A stretch of DNA of 38,441 bases from an uncultured Pleurocapsa sp. (GTDB lineage Bacteria; Cyanobacteriota; Cyanobacteriia; Cyanobacteriales; Xenococcaceae). The stretch lies in assembly GCA_937884735.1 (NCBI GenBank), contig CAKZYI010000683.1:1-38441 (forward strand). The letters are read 5' to 3'. Position numbers and translations under genes: made by a program. This document shows positions 1-9,895 of the stretch, piece after piece; within the stretch, counting starts at the first letter, position 1; every line of letters starts with the position of its first letter. The notes beneath the pieces are model-generated. The model was not told the origin of the DNA. It worked only from the letters and a program-made list of their open reading frames with translations, and searched no databases.

Positions 1-1
1 C

Positions 2-244
2 AGTCCAGGTTTCGATCTTCAAAGATCCTTGAATACCAATTAATTTACCCTTCTGCACGTAGTTTCCTGCTACTTCTGCTGTTTTACCCCACATTTCTAG
101 GTTAAACCAGTCTGGCTGATCGCTATTGCGACTACGACGATTGACTGCTAAGGGCAACTTGCACAAAACCGAACCCGATTGAAAGTGAATAATTTCTGGT
201 GCGGCACCAGCTCGACCAACTAAATTAACAATGTTGAGGCTCAT
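2..244 (-). CDS. ssb: Single-stranded DNA-binding protein (N-terminal part, runs off the window start)
   Basis: Manual reverse-strand translation MSLNIVNLVGRAGAAPEIIHFQSGSVLCKLPLAVNRRSR...DWFNLEMWGKTAEVAGNYVQKGKLIGIQGSLKIETWT matches the SSB OB-fold; open at the window edge. Confidence 0.9.
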   Translation of the reverse strand, partial: MSLNIVNLVGRAGAAPEIIHFQSGSVLCKLPLAVNRRSRNSDQPDWFNLEMWGKTAEVAGNYVQKGKLIGIQGSLKIETWT

Positions 245-521
245 AATTTTATCTGACAGATAGTACTAAGGAACTGGATCGTAATTTTTTAGTCTAGCAA
301 ATTATATACTCTCGTTTCTAGAGAATTCAATATTGAGCGATTAGGTTGATTTTCCAGGTATACAGAGTAAGCCATACTAAATCCTATTGGTATTAAGTTG
401 TTTAAAATTAATGGAATAAAAGAATAAACTACGATCCACCGTTGCAATACTTAATTTATTAAAACCACCAATAATGAAAGATTGATAGTATATTATATCG
501 AGATAAGATTGGTGAATCTCA

Positions 522-1256
522 GTGTCCAAAGCATTCTCTAGCTCGCAACAAATACTAAGTTTACTTTTCAAAGATAAGCAGCTACACAGGATGGTTGGAT
601 GGTTGAGCTGCTTGGCAGTGATAGCCTTATTATGGTGCTACAACTGGAAATTGTTCCTTGCTACTTCTGTCGGCATTGGTTTGATGTCTTTACGTTATTT
701 GTGGCAAAATTCTTATTGGCAACGCTACTGCCAAAGATGGCAAGGTTTTTTGGTTGGATCTAATCGACAGTTGATTCTAGCCGTAGGCAGTGGTGCAGCA
801 GGTTCATTTTGTACTTATCTGGCTGCTTCTGTGTGGGCGGATGCAGAAAACCAATGGTTGGCAACTGGTTCGATTTTGCAAGGTTTTGCTAGTATAAGCA
901 CCTTATCAGTTTTGCTTTGGTCTTTGTGGCAAAAAAAAGATAATAAAACAGAAACGAAACTAGACAATTTGTAAGAAGATTTAAGTCATCAGGAGCCTTT
1001 AAAACGTTTAGTCGCAATTAGACAATTAACTCGTTTATTGATTAGCAATAGTTTGTCATCAGACCATTATTCCCAATCAATTGAATATTTTTATTTGATG
1101 TTGTCTGAACCCCAATCACCTGTTATTAAAAAAGCTTTGTTAGAAAGTTTAGAACTTTTAGATACAAAACAAGTTGCTAAAATAAAACATCAAAAAGTGA
1201 GAATACCAATCGACTTAAAATATTCTCATAAGTCTATTAAAACCCTACAGGATTAA
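522..1256 (+). pseudogene. Armadillo-type-fold-like conserved cyanobacterial protein, interrupted by an in-frame TAA at 972-974
   Basis: ORFs 522..974 and 1038..1256 are in the same frame (offset 516 nt). The codons between them read LDNL*EDLSHQEPLKRLVAIRQLTRLLISNSL with no other stop. N-terminal part has hydrophobic helices; C-terminal part looks like a helical repeat. Confidence 0.6.
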
Positions 1257-1348
1257 AAGCTTCTAGAAATATTTAATAAACATTAGTAATTTTAATTGAG
1301 CTATTTCTTTATAAAATTAATTCATATTTATATTTGAAACTGATAGAC

Positions 1349-2220
1349 ATGGAGTTAGCTCAAATAATAGCTGAATTAAAAAACTATACGGGAATATTTC
1401 CTCGTCAAGCTTTAGAAGAAGCAATAAAGCAACAAGAAGCGATCGCTCCTCTATTATTAGTAGATTTAGATCGATGCAAAAATAATTTAGAAGAATTATT
1501 AGAACAGACTGATAATTTTCTACCTATTTACGATTTATTTTTGTTGGCATAGTTTAGAGAGGCAAAAGCATATCCCATAATTATTGAATTCTTTTCTACC
1601 CTTAGAGACATATCAATAGATGTCACTGGAGATTTAGTTACTGAGTATATTTAGGCAGAATTTTAGCGAACGTTAGTTGCGGTGATATTGAACCAATAAA
1701 ACAGCTAATAGAAAATACCAAAGTAAATCAATTTGTTCGGGCTGCTGGCTTAAATGCATTAATAGCTTTGATAGTTCAAGGAGTTATTTCTAGAGAGTTG
1801 ATTATTGAATATTTCGATCACCTTTTTATAATTTATCTCCAAGAAGAATTCCTAGATAACGAAGATTCCTCTTACTTTCTCAGCGATCTTGTTATCAACA
1901 GTGGCGAAATTTATCCTGAAGAACTTCAAGCACATATAGATCGAGCTTTTGAATTAGATCTAATCGATCCATTTTTTATTAATCGGAAAGATATTGAATA
2001 TTATTTAGGATTGGGAAAAAATGCCGCCTTAGCCAAACTTAAAGACAATTCTTACTATTCTCCTATTGAAGATACAGTTTCAGAAATGGAATACTGGGCT
2101 TGTTTTCAAGATTTTAAACTAGTAAGAAAAAAGCCTGCTGGATTGGGAACATTAAAACCTACTGCCAAAAAGAAAAGCCAAAAGCAAGCACGTCGTAAGA
2201 ATCGCTCCAAAAAGAAATAA
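1349..2220 (+). pseudogene. DUF1186-like protein, disrupted by an in-frame TAG and a +2 frameshift
   Basis: N-terminal piece ELAQIIAELKNYTGIFPRQALEEAIKQQEAIAPLLL and C-terminal piece 1768..2220 belong to one family. TAG at 1550-1552 is followed in frame by FREAKAYPIIIEFFSTL. The frame shifts at 1649-1650 (GAG TAT [AT] TTA GGC AGA ATT TTA), then continues as GRILANVSCGDIEPIKQLIENTKVNQFVRAAGLNALIALIVQG. Confidence 0.65.
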
Positions 2221-2244
2221 ACCACTTAGTTTGTTTTTTAAAAG

Positions 2245-3135
2245 CTAAACCAAACAACCCAAAATCATACCTGCCAACAAAATAAAGCCCAACCAAACAT
2301 TTTGTCCCAAAACTTTGCCATAAACTGAGCGAGGAATATTAGGCTGACGCAATTTAGTATATTGCCATCCCCAACCGACAATAGCTAATATCAGGGTAAA
2401 CCAAAAAGCTGAACCCAAAGCTAATTTGATGCCCAAACACGCCATCAAACCAGCAGTAATAGCGTAGAAAATAGCGATCGCCTGGGGAGCATATTTACCA
2501 AAAAAGATGGCACTAGAATTAATCCCTACCTTAAGATCGTCTTCGCGATCGCTAAGAGCATAACCCGTATCAAACCCCATTGTCCAGGCTACGGTTGCAC
2601 CCCACAGTAGCCAGGTTGCAGATTCAATAACGTTTGTCACCGCTGTCCAACTAATCAACACTGCAAAACCCCAAGCCAAAGATAAAACTAACTGGGGCAC
2701 AGGAAAAAAACGCTTTGCCAGAGGATACAAAACAATAAAAGGTACTGCCACAACGCAGAGAATAAAGCTTAGGGGCTTAAGATAAAAAGCTAAAATTGCC
2801 GCACAAATTAAGGCGATCGCAAAAATTACAATACCTACCTTTACTGAAAGAGCGCGGGATGCTAGAGGACGGCTTTTTGTACGGGCTACTTGAGGATCGA
2901 TATCCTTATCCCACAGATCGTTAACCACACAACCAGCGGCACTAGTAGCTAAAGTACCTAAAATTATTACTCCCACTAGGGGAAGGGGAGGTGTTCCTTT
3001 AGCAGCTAAAAAAACTGCCCATAGTGCAGGAATCATTAAGATTAATCTTCCTGCGGGTTTGTCCCAACGCAAGAGTCGAATTACTTTCTGCCACGTGGGT
3101 TCGCTAGTTGGGGCTTGATATTGAGTCATGTTCAA
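2245..3135 (-). CDS. 4-hydroxybenzoate polyprenyl (solanesyl) transferase, UbiA family
   Basis: UbiA motifs NDLWDKDIDPQVARTKSRPLAS and DREDDLKVGINSSA; multiple TM helices. Confidence 0.88.
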   Translation of the reverse strand: MNMTQYQAPTSEPTWQKVIRLLRWDKPAGRLILMIPALWAVFLAAKGTPPLPLVGVIILGTLATSAAGCVVNDLWDKDIDPQVARTKSRPLASRALSVKVGIVIFAIALICAAILAFYLKPLSFILCVVAVPFIVLYPLAKRFFPVPQLVLSLAWGFAVLISWTAVTNVIESATWLLWGATVAWTMGFDTGYALSDREDDLKVGINSSAIFFGKYAPQAIAIFYAITAGLMACLGIKLALGSAFWFTLILAIVGWGWQYTKLRQPNIPRSVYGKVLGQNVWLGFILLAGMILGCLV

Positions 3136-3340
3136 ATTACGTAACTTATCCTGAAATTTGTATCTCTAAGTTTACAAATATTTAAAAACTGAGTGAGTAA
3201 TCTCTAACTTTAATAGAATTCGTGGGATTATAAAAATATCTGAATATCTTAATTAAGAAAAGTTATCTTTTGATGCTGCTTTTCTTAACTAATCTTATAT
3301 GTAAATCTGCTCTCAAGAGAGTCAAATACAGTCAGTTGCC

Positions 3341-4963
3341 ATGAATAAACAGATTATTGCAGCGATCGATATCGGCACTAACTCCATCCACATGGTAATT
3401 GTCAAAATAGATCCTAGTTTGCCCGCTTTTACTGTAATTGCTAAAGAAAAAGATACCGTTCGTTTAGGCGATCGCGATCCCACCACAGGGAAATTAACCC
3501 CAGAAGCGATTCAACGTTCTCTCAATACATTGAAACGTTGCCGAGATTTAGCCAATAGTCTGGGTGCAGAGCAAATTATTGCTGTAGCCACAAGTGCCAC
3601 TAGAGAAGCCCCCAATGGTGAAGCCTTTTTGCGTCAAATTAAGTCAGAATTAGGAATTGTAGTCAATCTTATTTCTGGTCAAGAAGAAGCCCGCCGAATT
3701 TATCTTGGCGTGTTGTCGGGAATGGATTTTCACGATCTCCCCCACATTATTATTGACATTGGTGGTGGTTCAACAGAAGTAATTTTGGCAGATATTCATG
3801 AACCTCGTTTTCTCAGCAGTACAAAGGTTGGTGCAGTTCGTTTATCCAAAGAGTATGTGACCACTGATCCCATTAGCGATAACGAACTAAAAGTATTACG
3901 AGCTTATGTCAGAGGAATGTTAGAACGTCCCGTAGATGAAATTTGGCGCAATCTTCAGTTAAATGAAGTTCCTCGCATGATTGGCACATCAGGGACAATT
4001 GAAACCATCGCCGCTATTCACGCCAAAGATGAATTAGGAGAAGTCCCCGATCCTTTAAACGGCTATGAAGTCAGCAGAAAAGATATTGAAAAAATCGTCA
4101 AAAAGCTCGCTAAAATGAGCTATAAAGAGAGATTAGATGTTTCAGGAATTTCTGACAAGCGAGCCGAAATTATTGTCCCAGGGGCGGTAATTTTGCTAGA
4201 GGCGATGAAAATGCTAAAGCTCGACTCTATTGTGATGTGCGAACGAGCATTGCGGGAAGGAATGAATGTCGATTGGATGTTATCTCGTGGTTTAATTAGC
4301 AGTCGACTACGTTATCAAGACGAAGTTAAACACCGCAATGTCTTAAAAATTGCCCAAAAATATCATGTAGATTTGGAATATGGCGAAAGAGTTGCACAGT
4401 TTGCCCTAGACATATTCAATCAGTTGCAAGGAGATTTACACGATTGGGGTTCAGCAGAAAAAGAACTGTTATGGTCAGCAGCTATTTTACACAACAGCGG
4501 AGTTTATATCAGCCATTCATCCCATCATAAACACTCATATTATTTAATCCGTAACGCCGAGTTACTTGGCTTTACCGAATTAGAATTAGAGCTAATCGCT
4601 AATATTGCCCGCTATCATCGCAAAAGCAAGCCAAAAAAGAAACATCAGCCCTATCACGATCTGCCCCATAAACACTATCAGCTAATGGTCAGACAGCTAA
4701 GTGCTATTCTACGACTAGCGGTAGCCTTAGACCGCAGAAACAAAGGCGCGGTGGCAAAAGTCGAATGCAATTACAATTCTAGCAATCGTACCCTTGATTT
4801 TCAGCTACAGCCAGCGGAAGTAGGCGATCGCTGTTCTTTGGAATTATGGAATCTCAGCTACAAAAAAGAGGCATTTGAAGAAGAATTTAATGTAGAGTTA
4901 ATTCCAACGGTTGCTAAAAATCAATTGCCCGCAGATAGGTTTTATAAAACATCCATACGTTAA
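3341..4963 (+). CDS. ppx: Exopolyphosphatase / guanosine pentaphosphatase (Ppx/GppA family, with C-terminal HD-like region)
   Basis: AAIDIGTNSIHMVIV start, IIDIGGGSTEVIL, GTSGTIETIAA; 540 aa. Confidence 0.92.
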   Translation: MNKQIIAAIDIGTNSIHMVIVKIDPSLPAFTVIAKEKDTVRLGDRDPTTGKLTPEAIQRSLNTLKRCRDLANSLGAEQIIAVATSATREAPNGEAFLRQIKSELGIVVNLISGQEEARRIYLGVLSGMDFHDLPHIIIDIGGGSTEVILADIHEPRFLSSTKVGAVRLSKEYVTTDPISDNELKVLRAYVRGMLERPVDEIWRNLQLNEVPRMIGTSGTIETIAAIHAKDELGEVPDPLNGYEVSRKDIEKIVKKLAKMSYKERLDVSGISDKRAEIIVPGAVILLEAMKMLKLDSIVMCERALREGMNVDWMLSRGLISSRLRYQDEVKHRNVLKIAQKYHVDLEYGERVAQFALDIFNQLQGDLHDWGSAEKELLWSAAILHNSGVYISHSSHHKHSYYLIRNAELLGFTELELELIANIARYHRKSKPKKKHQPYHDLPHKHYQLMVRQLSAILRLAVALDRRNKGAVAKVECNYNSSNRTLDFQLQPAEVGDRCSLELWNLSYKKEAFEEEFNVELIPTVAKNQLPADRFYKTSIR

Positions 4964-5023
4964 TTCAATTCACAACTTTATTATTAATGATGATTGATTA
5001 AATCAAATTTTTGTTAGCAACGC

Positions 5024-5422
5024 CTAGTATTTTGCCTCTGCTAAATTGGCATTAAATTTATCGCACCAAAGTGTAACTTCGTCGTATTGAGTAGGATTAA
5101 AATCAAACGGCAAACGATAAATTTGTTTTCCTTCATCAAAATTCAAACCAGAAAATAAAGTATCTTCGCTAAATTGATCGTTTTGGGAAAAGCCTATTTT
5201 GGGAGCGGGTGCGCCATCAAATTTAAAATTATCTTGAAGCACTAAATAATGAATTTCTCCTTGTTTGATTATTTGAAATTCTCCACTTACTGTATGCCCG
5301 TCTTGTCCCACAAAGCTACCAGTTTCGATTAATTCTCCTCCTGTTAAAACATCTTCTGCCTGTACTAATGTAGGCGTTATTGCTAAAGTTAATGCAGACA
5401 ATAACCAAATTATTCGTTTCAT
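5024..5422 (-). CDS. Secreted DM13-domain-like protein
   Basis: Signal peptide MKRIIWLLSALTLAITPTLVQA, then GSFVGQDGHTVSGEFQII...LVLQDNFKFDGAPAPKIGF...YRLPFDF..YDEVTLWCDKFNANLAEA, consistent with DM13. Confidence 0.7.
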   Translation of the reverse strand: MKRIIWLLSALTLAITPTLVQAEDVLTGGELIETGSFVGQDGHTVSGEFQIIKQGEIHYLVLQDNFKFDGAPAPKIGFSQNDQFSEDTLFSGLNFDEGKQIYRLPFDFNPTQYDEVTLWCDKFNANLAEAKY

Positions 5423-5645
5423 AATTTTATTTATTTGTTGTGAGTTTGCTTTAATTTAATTTACCAAAAACACCTTAACCTAATCTGAGAAATTTTAAAA
5501 AAATAATTGTTTTAATCACACTTGACAAAATACAAAGATTACTGTTAGAAACTATGTTTTTCTCTGATTTACTATCCCAAAATCGACTATATTCATATAT
5601 GACAACCTTAAAAACGACTTTTGTATTAGCTAATTAGTGACTTTA

Positions 5646-6047
5646 CTATTTAGAGATAGTCAATAAATTATCTTCTTTTCTTAATAGAAATAATGCTATT
5701 AATGCGGTCAAAACAGGTACGGCTGCCCAAAATAAATGATTGGGTGGTTCGTAAGGATTTAACAGTTCTTTATAGGTGGAAAAAGTTGAGACTGCGTGCA
5801 TTCCTAGGATTGCTCCATAAGTCCAAATTTTCAACAACCCAGCCATGAAAGCTAGCACAATTATGGTTTGTAATATTCCAACCATTAAAGAAAGGGAGGG
5901 AGATATTTCAATTGAATAAAAGCGAGAAAACACTTTTTGCGTGATTTCAGGAAAAATTATTTTTTCTATTGACCACACCAAAAAAAATATTCCCGTGCTC
6001 AAGCGAATTAATGCCAGACCGATCTCCAGCTTTTGGTTTGAATTCAT
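5646..6047 (-). CDS. DoxX-like small integral membrane protein
   Basis: 133 aa, four predicted hydrophobic helices, N-terminal ALIRLSTGIFFLVWSIEKI pattern. Confidence 0.5.
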   Translation of the reverse strand: MNSNQKLEIGLALIRLSTGIFFLVWSIEKIIFPEITQKVFSRFYSIEISPSLSLMVGILQTIIVLAFMAGLLKIWTYGAILGMHAVSTFSTYKELLNPYEPPNHLFWAAVPVLTALIALFLLRKEDNLLTISK

Positions 6048-6219
6048 AGTGATGGTGATGGTAAGGAAAGAGGATAATTAGATACGGCGATCGCGCTTTC
6101 CGATACGAGTTTGTGACTTGGTAATGATTGTTCGAAATATTGCGATCGCACTTCGATCTTTAATCTTTCATTTCAGTCAGTATGCTGTGGATTATTTGTT
6201 TTGTCAGAACAGAAATATC

Positions 6220-6561
6220 TTAATCTTCGTCCAGACTGTTTAGATGAGAAGTAACGTTCCTTAAATATCCTCTATCATTGATGGTTTCGGGAGAGAGTCT
6301 GCCATCGGCAATTGCTACCTTAACTAAGTCTTTGGCGGTTATTCTTCCACCATTAGCGGCTTTAACAAAAGAGCCATAACTAGGAATGCTTCTATCTTTA
6401 AAAGAACCCTGGTAACTACGGCTGACTAAATTAAATGGAGTAATTTCGACAATGTTGTTAACAGACTGGGAATTAACTGCAACTGTTTCACCAGCAAACG
6501 CAGGAGCAGCAGTTAAAGAAAGAGCTAGAGCAGATAGAGTAGCAAACAATGTACGTTTCAT
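6220..6561 (-). CDS. Hypothetical secreted protein
   Basis: 113 aa, clear Sec signal peptide MKRTLFATLSALALSLTAAPAFA; family not recognised. Confidence 0.65.
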   Translation of the reverse strand: MKRTLFATLSALALSLTAAPAFAGETVAVNSQSVNNIVEITPFNLVSRSYQGSFKDRSIPSYGSFVKAANGGRITAKDLVKVAIADGRLSPETINDRGYLRNVTSHLNSLDED

Positions 6562-6788
6562 GAGTTATTTCTCCTTGATTTAGAACTATTTAACTTATCT
6601 CGTTATGTATAGAATCGCTTTTCGTTCTGAGAAGACATGGAGCAAAACCTAAGAGTTGATTAAAGACAAGATTAATTTGTCTGAGTTGAATCTGAGAAAA
6701 TCATGAGTGGGTAGGATAAACGCCAATCTCTCATACATGTTCCCTCGAAGATAAATCGCTGATTTAATTCTTCAAAGTCGCATAAACT

Positions 6789-6820
6789 AAAAAAGCCAGC
6801 GATCGCATTTAACCGCTGGC
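6789..6820 (-). terminator. Rho-independent terminator downstream of the ABC exporter gene
   Basis: Minus strand reads GCCAGCG-GTTAAATGCGAT-CGCTGGC followed directly by TTTTTT. The 7-bp stem is perfect and the HIP1 octamer overlaps its 3' side. Confidence 0.8.
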
Positions 6821-6849
6821 AAGTAATAAATTGAGTTTGTATTGATTTT

Positions 6850-9800
6850 CTACACAGAAGATTCCTGCTGCTGATACAGATAACAATAACGCCCTTTCAA
6901 CGCCATCAATTCTTCGTGAGTTCCTCTTTCCACAATCGAACCCGCATCCATCATAACGATGGTATCGGCGTTTTTGATCGTACCCAAGCGGTGGGTAATA
7001 AAGAATACGGTGCGTCCTTTGAGAGCTTCTTTCAAGTTACGAGATACTTCTTGCTCGGTAGCAAAATCCAAAGCACTGGTTGCTTCATCCAAAACCATCA
7101 TTGCAGGAGCTTGGAGAATAGTACGGGCGATCGCAATAAGCTGTCATTGTCCCCCAGATAGGGCCGAACCCCTTTCCCCTTCCCTGGTGTTGTAGCCATT
7201 AGGTAGAGTCATAATAAAGTCATGAGCCGCAGCAATTTGAGCCGCAGCGATAATCTCTTCTGTAGTTGCGTCAGGATTGGTTAGGGCAATGTTGTCTAAA
7301 ATAGTTCCTTCAAACAACAGAGTTTCTTGAGGCACAACCCCAATTTGACGACGGATGGAGTACAATTCCACGCGGTTGATATCATAACCATCAACTAGGA
7401 TTCTTCCCCCTTCTGGTTCGTAAAGTCGAGATAGAAGTTTGGTCATGGTGCTTTTACCCGCGCCACTTTCTCCCACAATTGCCACAAACGTACCAGGTTC
7501 AAACTCTGTAGTAACATTCTTCAACTGAAGTGGACCACTAGTTTTAAAGCGGAAGGAAAGATTATCGTATTTAACCTTACCTTTAATCGCTGGCATAGGA
7601 ATGTTATTGCGATCGGCTTCTCCTTCTTCAGGATTGTCTACAATATCTGCCAAACGTTCTAGAGATAAAGCAGTTTCTTGGAAGTTTTGCCATAGAGTCG
7701 CCAAACGCATAATAGGCGAAGTTACATAACCCGCAATGATTCTAAAGGCGATCAATTGACCCAAGGTTAGTTTTCCTTCAAGCACCAAGTCTGCACCCAT
7801 CCCAATCAGGATTACTCTAGAAAGCTTATTGAGAAAGTCACTGGCTGATTTAGCTAAAGTAGAGGTAATTACAGTTTTAAAGCCAGTGGAAATATAACGG
7901 GCATAACGCTCTTGCCACTTCCAGCGCGACCGCAATTCAATGTTTTGCGCTTTAACTGTTTGAATACCTGTTAGTACCTCTACCAAATAAGATTGAGTTT
8001 CGGCATTGCGTTCGGCTTTTACCCTCAACTGTCGGCGAATTGTGGGCGAAAAGATTAAAGTCAAGGCAACAAATACAGGAATGATTGCCAAAGACACTGC
8101 GGTTAGCAGCGGGCTGTAGGCGAACATTACAACCACATATATTACCGAGAAAATACAGTCTAAAACTACCGTTAAAGCTGTTCCTGTTAAAAACTGTCTA
8201 ATCTTTTCTAACTCGTTAACACGGGTGGAAATTTCCCCCACTGGTCGCCGCTCAAAATATCGAAGAGGTAATCTTAGTAGATGGTCGATAATCTCCGAAC
8301 CAAGTGATAAATCAATCCTGTTGGTTGTATCCACAAACAAATACGTCCGCAGGGTGGTTAAAAGTGCTTCAAAGATGTTGATTATAATCAGGAAGAAGAC
8401 CAAGTAACCCAGAGTACTAGGACTATTCTGGCTAATTACCTTATCGATAATTACCTGAATCATCAACGGGTTTGCCAATTGGAATAGCTGTACAAAGAAG
8501 GAAGCAACAAATACTTCAATCAGAACCCGCTTGTATTTTTGCAGGGCGGGTAAAAACCAATTTAAACCAAATCTCTCTTGGGGAGTATCTTTTGTTTTCT
8601 TGAGTAAGAGGACTTCTCCCCCTTCGCCCCAAGTTTCGATAAAGTCTTCGGGTTTATAGCGTTTTACCCCAAGTTCGGGGACAGCTATGACTAATTCTGT
8701 TTCCGTCAGTTCGTAAATCAGAGCCAGACCATCTTGCCAAGTTACCAAACAAGGTCCTTCCAAGCGGGTAATTGCCTGGGCGGGAATATTAATCAGTTGG
8801 GGGCTAAGTCCCATTAATTCTGATACTGCACCACACAAGGGCAAAGAAAGGTTAGGAGTCCTTTCTAACTGCTCTTTTAGGACTCGCTTAATTACCTCTT
8901 TGCGGAAAGGCATACCAAAATACTTACTCAGCATTTGGAAACAAGCAACACCAGCATCTAGGGTAGTTTTTCCTGCAAAGAAAGGATAATTTTTCTTCTC
9001 AGATGTAACTTGTTCTTCTTCGCCTTGGAAAGTATATCGATCTCCCAATCCTTCGCTGTCGTCAAAATCAGTTTCATCCAAATCTAAACTGATAATTCCT
9101 GTGGCATCAATTTCTAATAAAGGATCGTCAATGATGGTATTTTTTTCCGAACCATCAAACCAATAGGCATTAGGAATAGAAATCAAACGAGTAGGGCGAT
9201 CGCCATTCACCGTAATAGTTTGACGATCTTTGGTCAATTCTAAACGACTACCCACAGAAAACTCATCAATTGTGCCACCGCCACTGACCAACCAAACCAA
9301 ATTAGGATCTTTTAATGGTCTAGCAATCTCAGAACTTAGCTGATGTTCCCCAGGAGGTAAATAGTAGGCTTCGGCGTGTTCAGTCATCTGATTTGCCAAA
9401 TCTGCTAGTTCCCAATCTCCTTGAGCCTGTTGTTCTAGTTGAATCCCCAATAAATCAAAGATTTCAACTTTAGCTGGCTTAAGCTTATACTGAGCAGCTA
9501 ATTGGGTGTGTTGCTCGATTAAAGACAAAAAATCTTCGTTGTCAAGAGCTAGGCACACCACTTCTGTACTTGCCATGGCAGTTTCACAAGGCACTCCCCT
9601 AGCCAAATTAACCCAGCCGATGATTTGCCCAGGCTTTAGTTTATCTAGGGTAGTGGGCATCTTAGTTCGCTGATCGTAGCCCAGCAGCCTAACCTCTCCT
9701 ACTGAGATAATTGCAACCAGACCCTGCAATATCTCCCGCATGCTCAACACTTTCCCCACTCCAAATCTTAGTGGTTTAAGTTTTGGAGCAATGTCAGCAA

Positions 9801-9882
9801 TCGCTTCAGGAGCAAGTTGATTGAATTGTGGAACAAGAGAAAGAAATTGCTCGACAATCTTGGTAGTGTTGGTATTAGTCAT
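6850..9882 (-). pseudogene. ABC exporter with N-terminal cyclic-nucleotide-binding domain and C39-like domain (type I secretion / HlyB-like), interrupted by an in-frame TGA
   Basis: ORFs 9882..7144 and 7101..6850 share one frame. The junction reads [37 protein letters not shown], so TGA at 7144-7146 sits where Arg of LSGGQRQ is expected. Walker A GESGAGKST and TM domain are present. Confidence 0.8.
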
Positions 9883-9895
9883 AGGTAGAGTAGAG

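Noticed and set aside
377-571. 64-aa minus-strand ORF between ssb and the armadillo-like gene
   Set aside because: Overlaps the start of the better supported plus-strand gene; no recognisable motif.
2474-2481. GCGATCGC octamers scattered through the window (for example 2474-2481 and 4824-4831)
   Set aside because: Known HIP1 sites, widespread in cyanobacteria; useful as a taxonomic marker but not novel.
6916-7195. Plus-strand ORFs (6916..7161, 6959..7195) antisense to the ABC exporter
   Set aside because: Shadow ORFs over the conserved ATPase coding region; the minus-strand frame explains the sequence.
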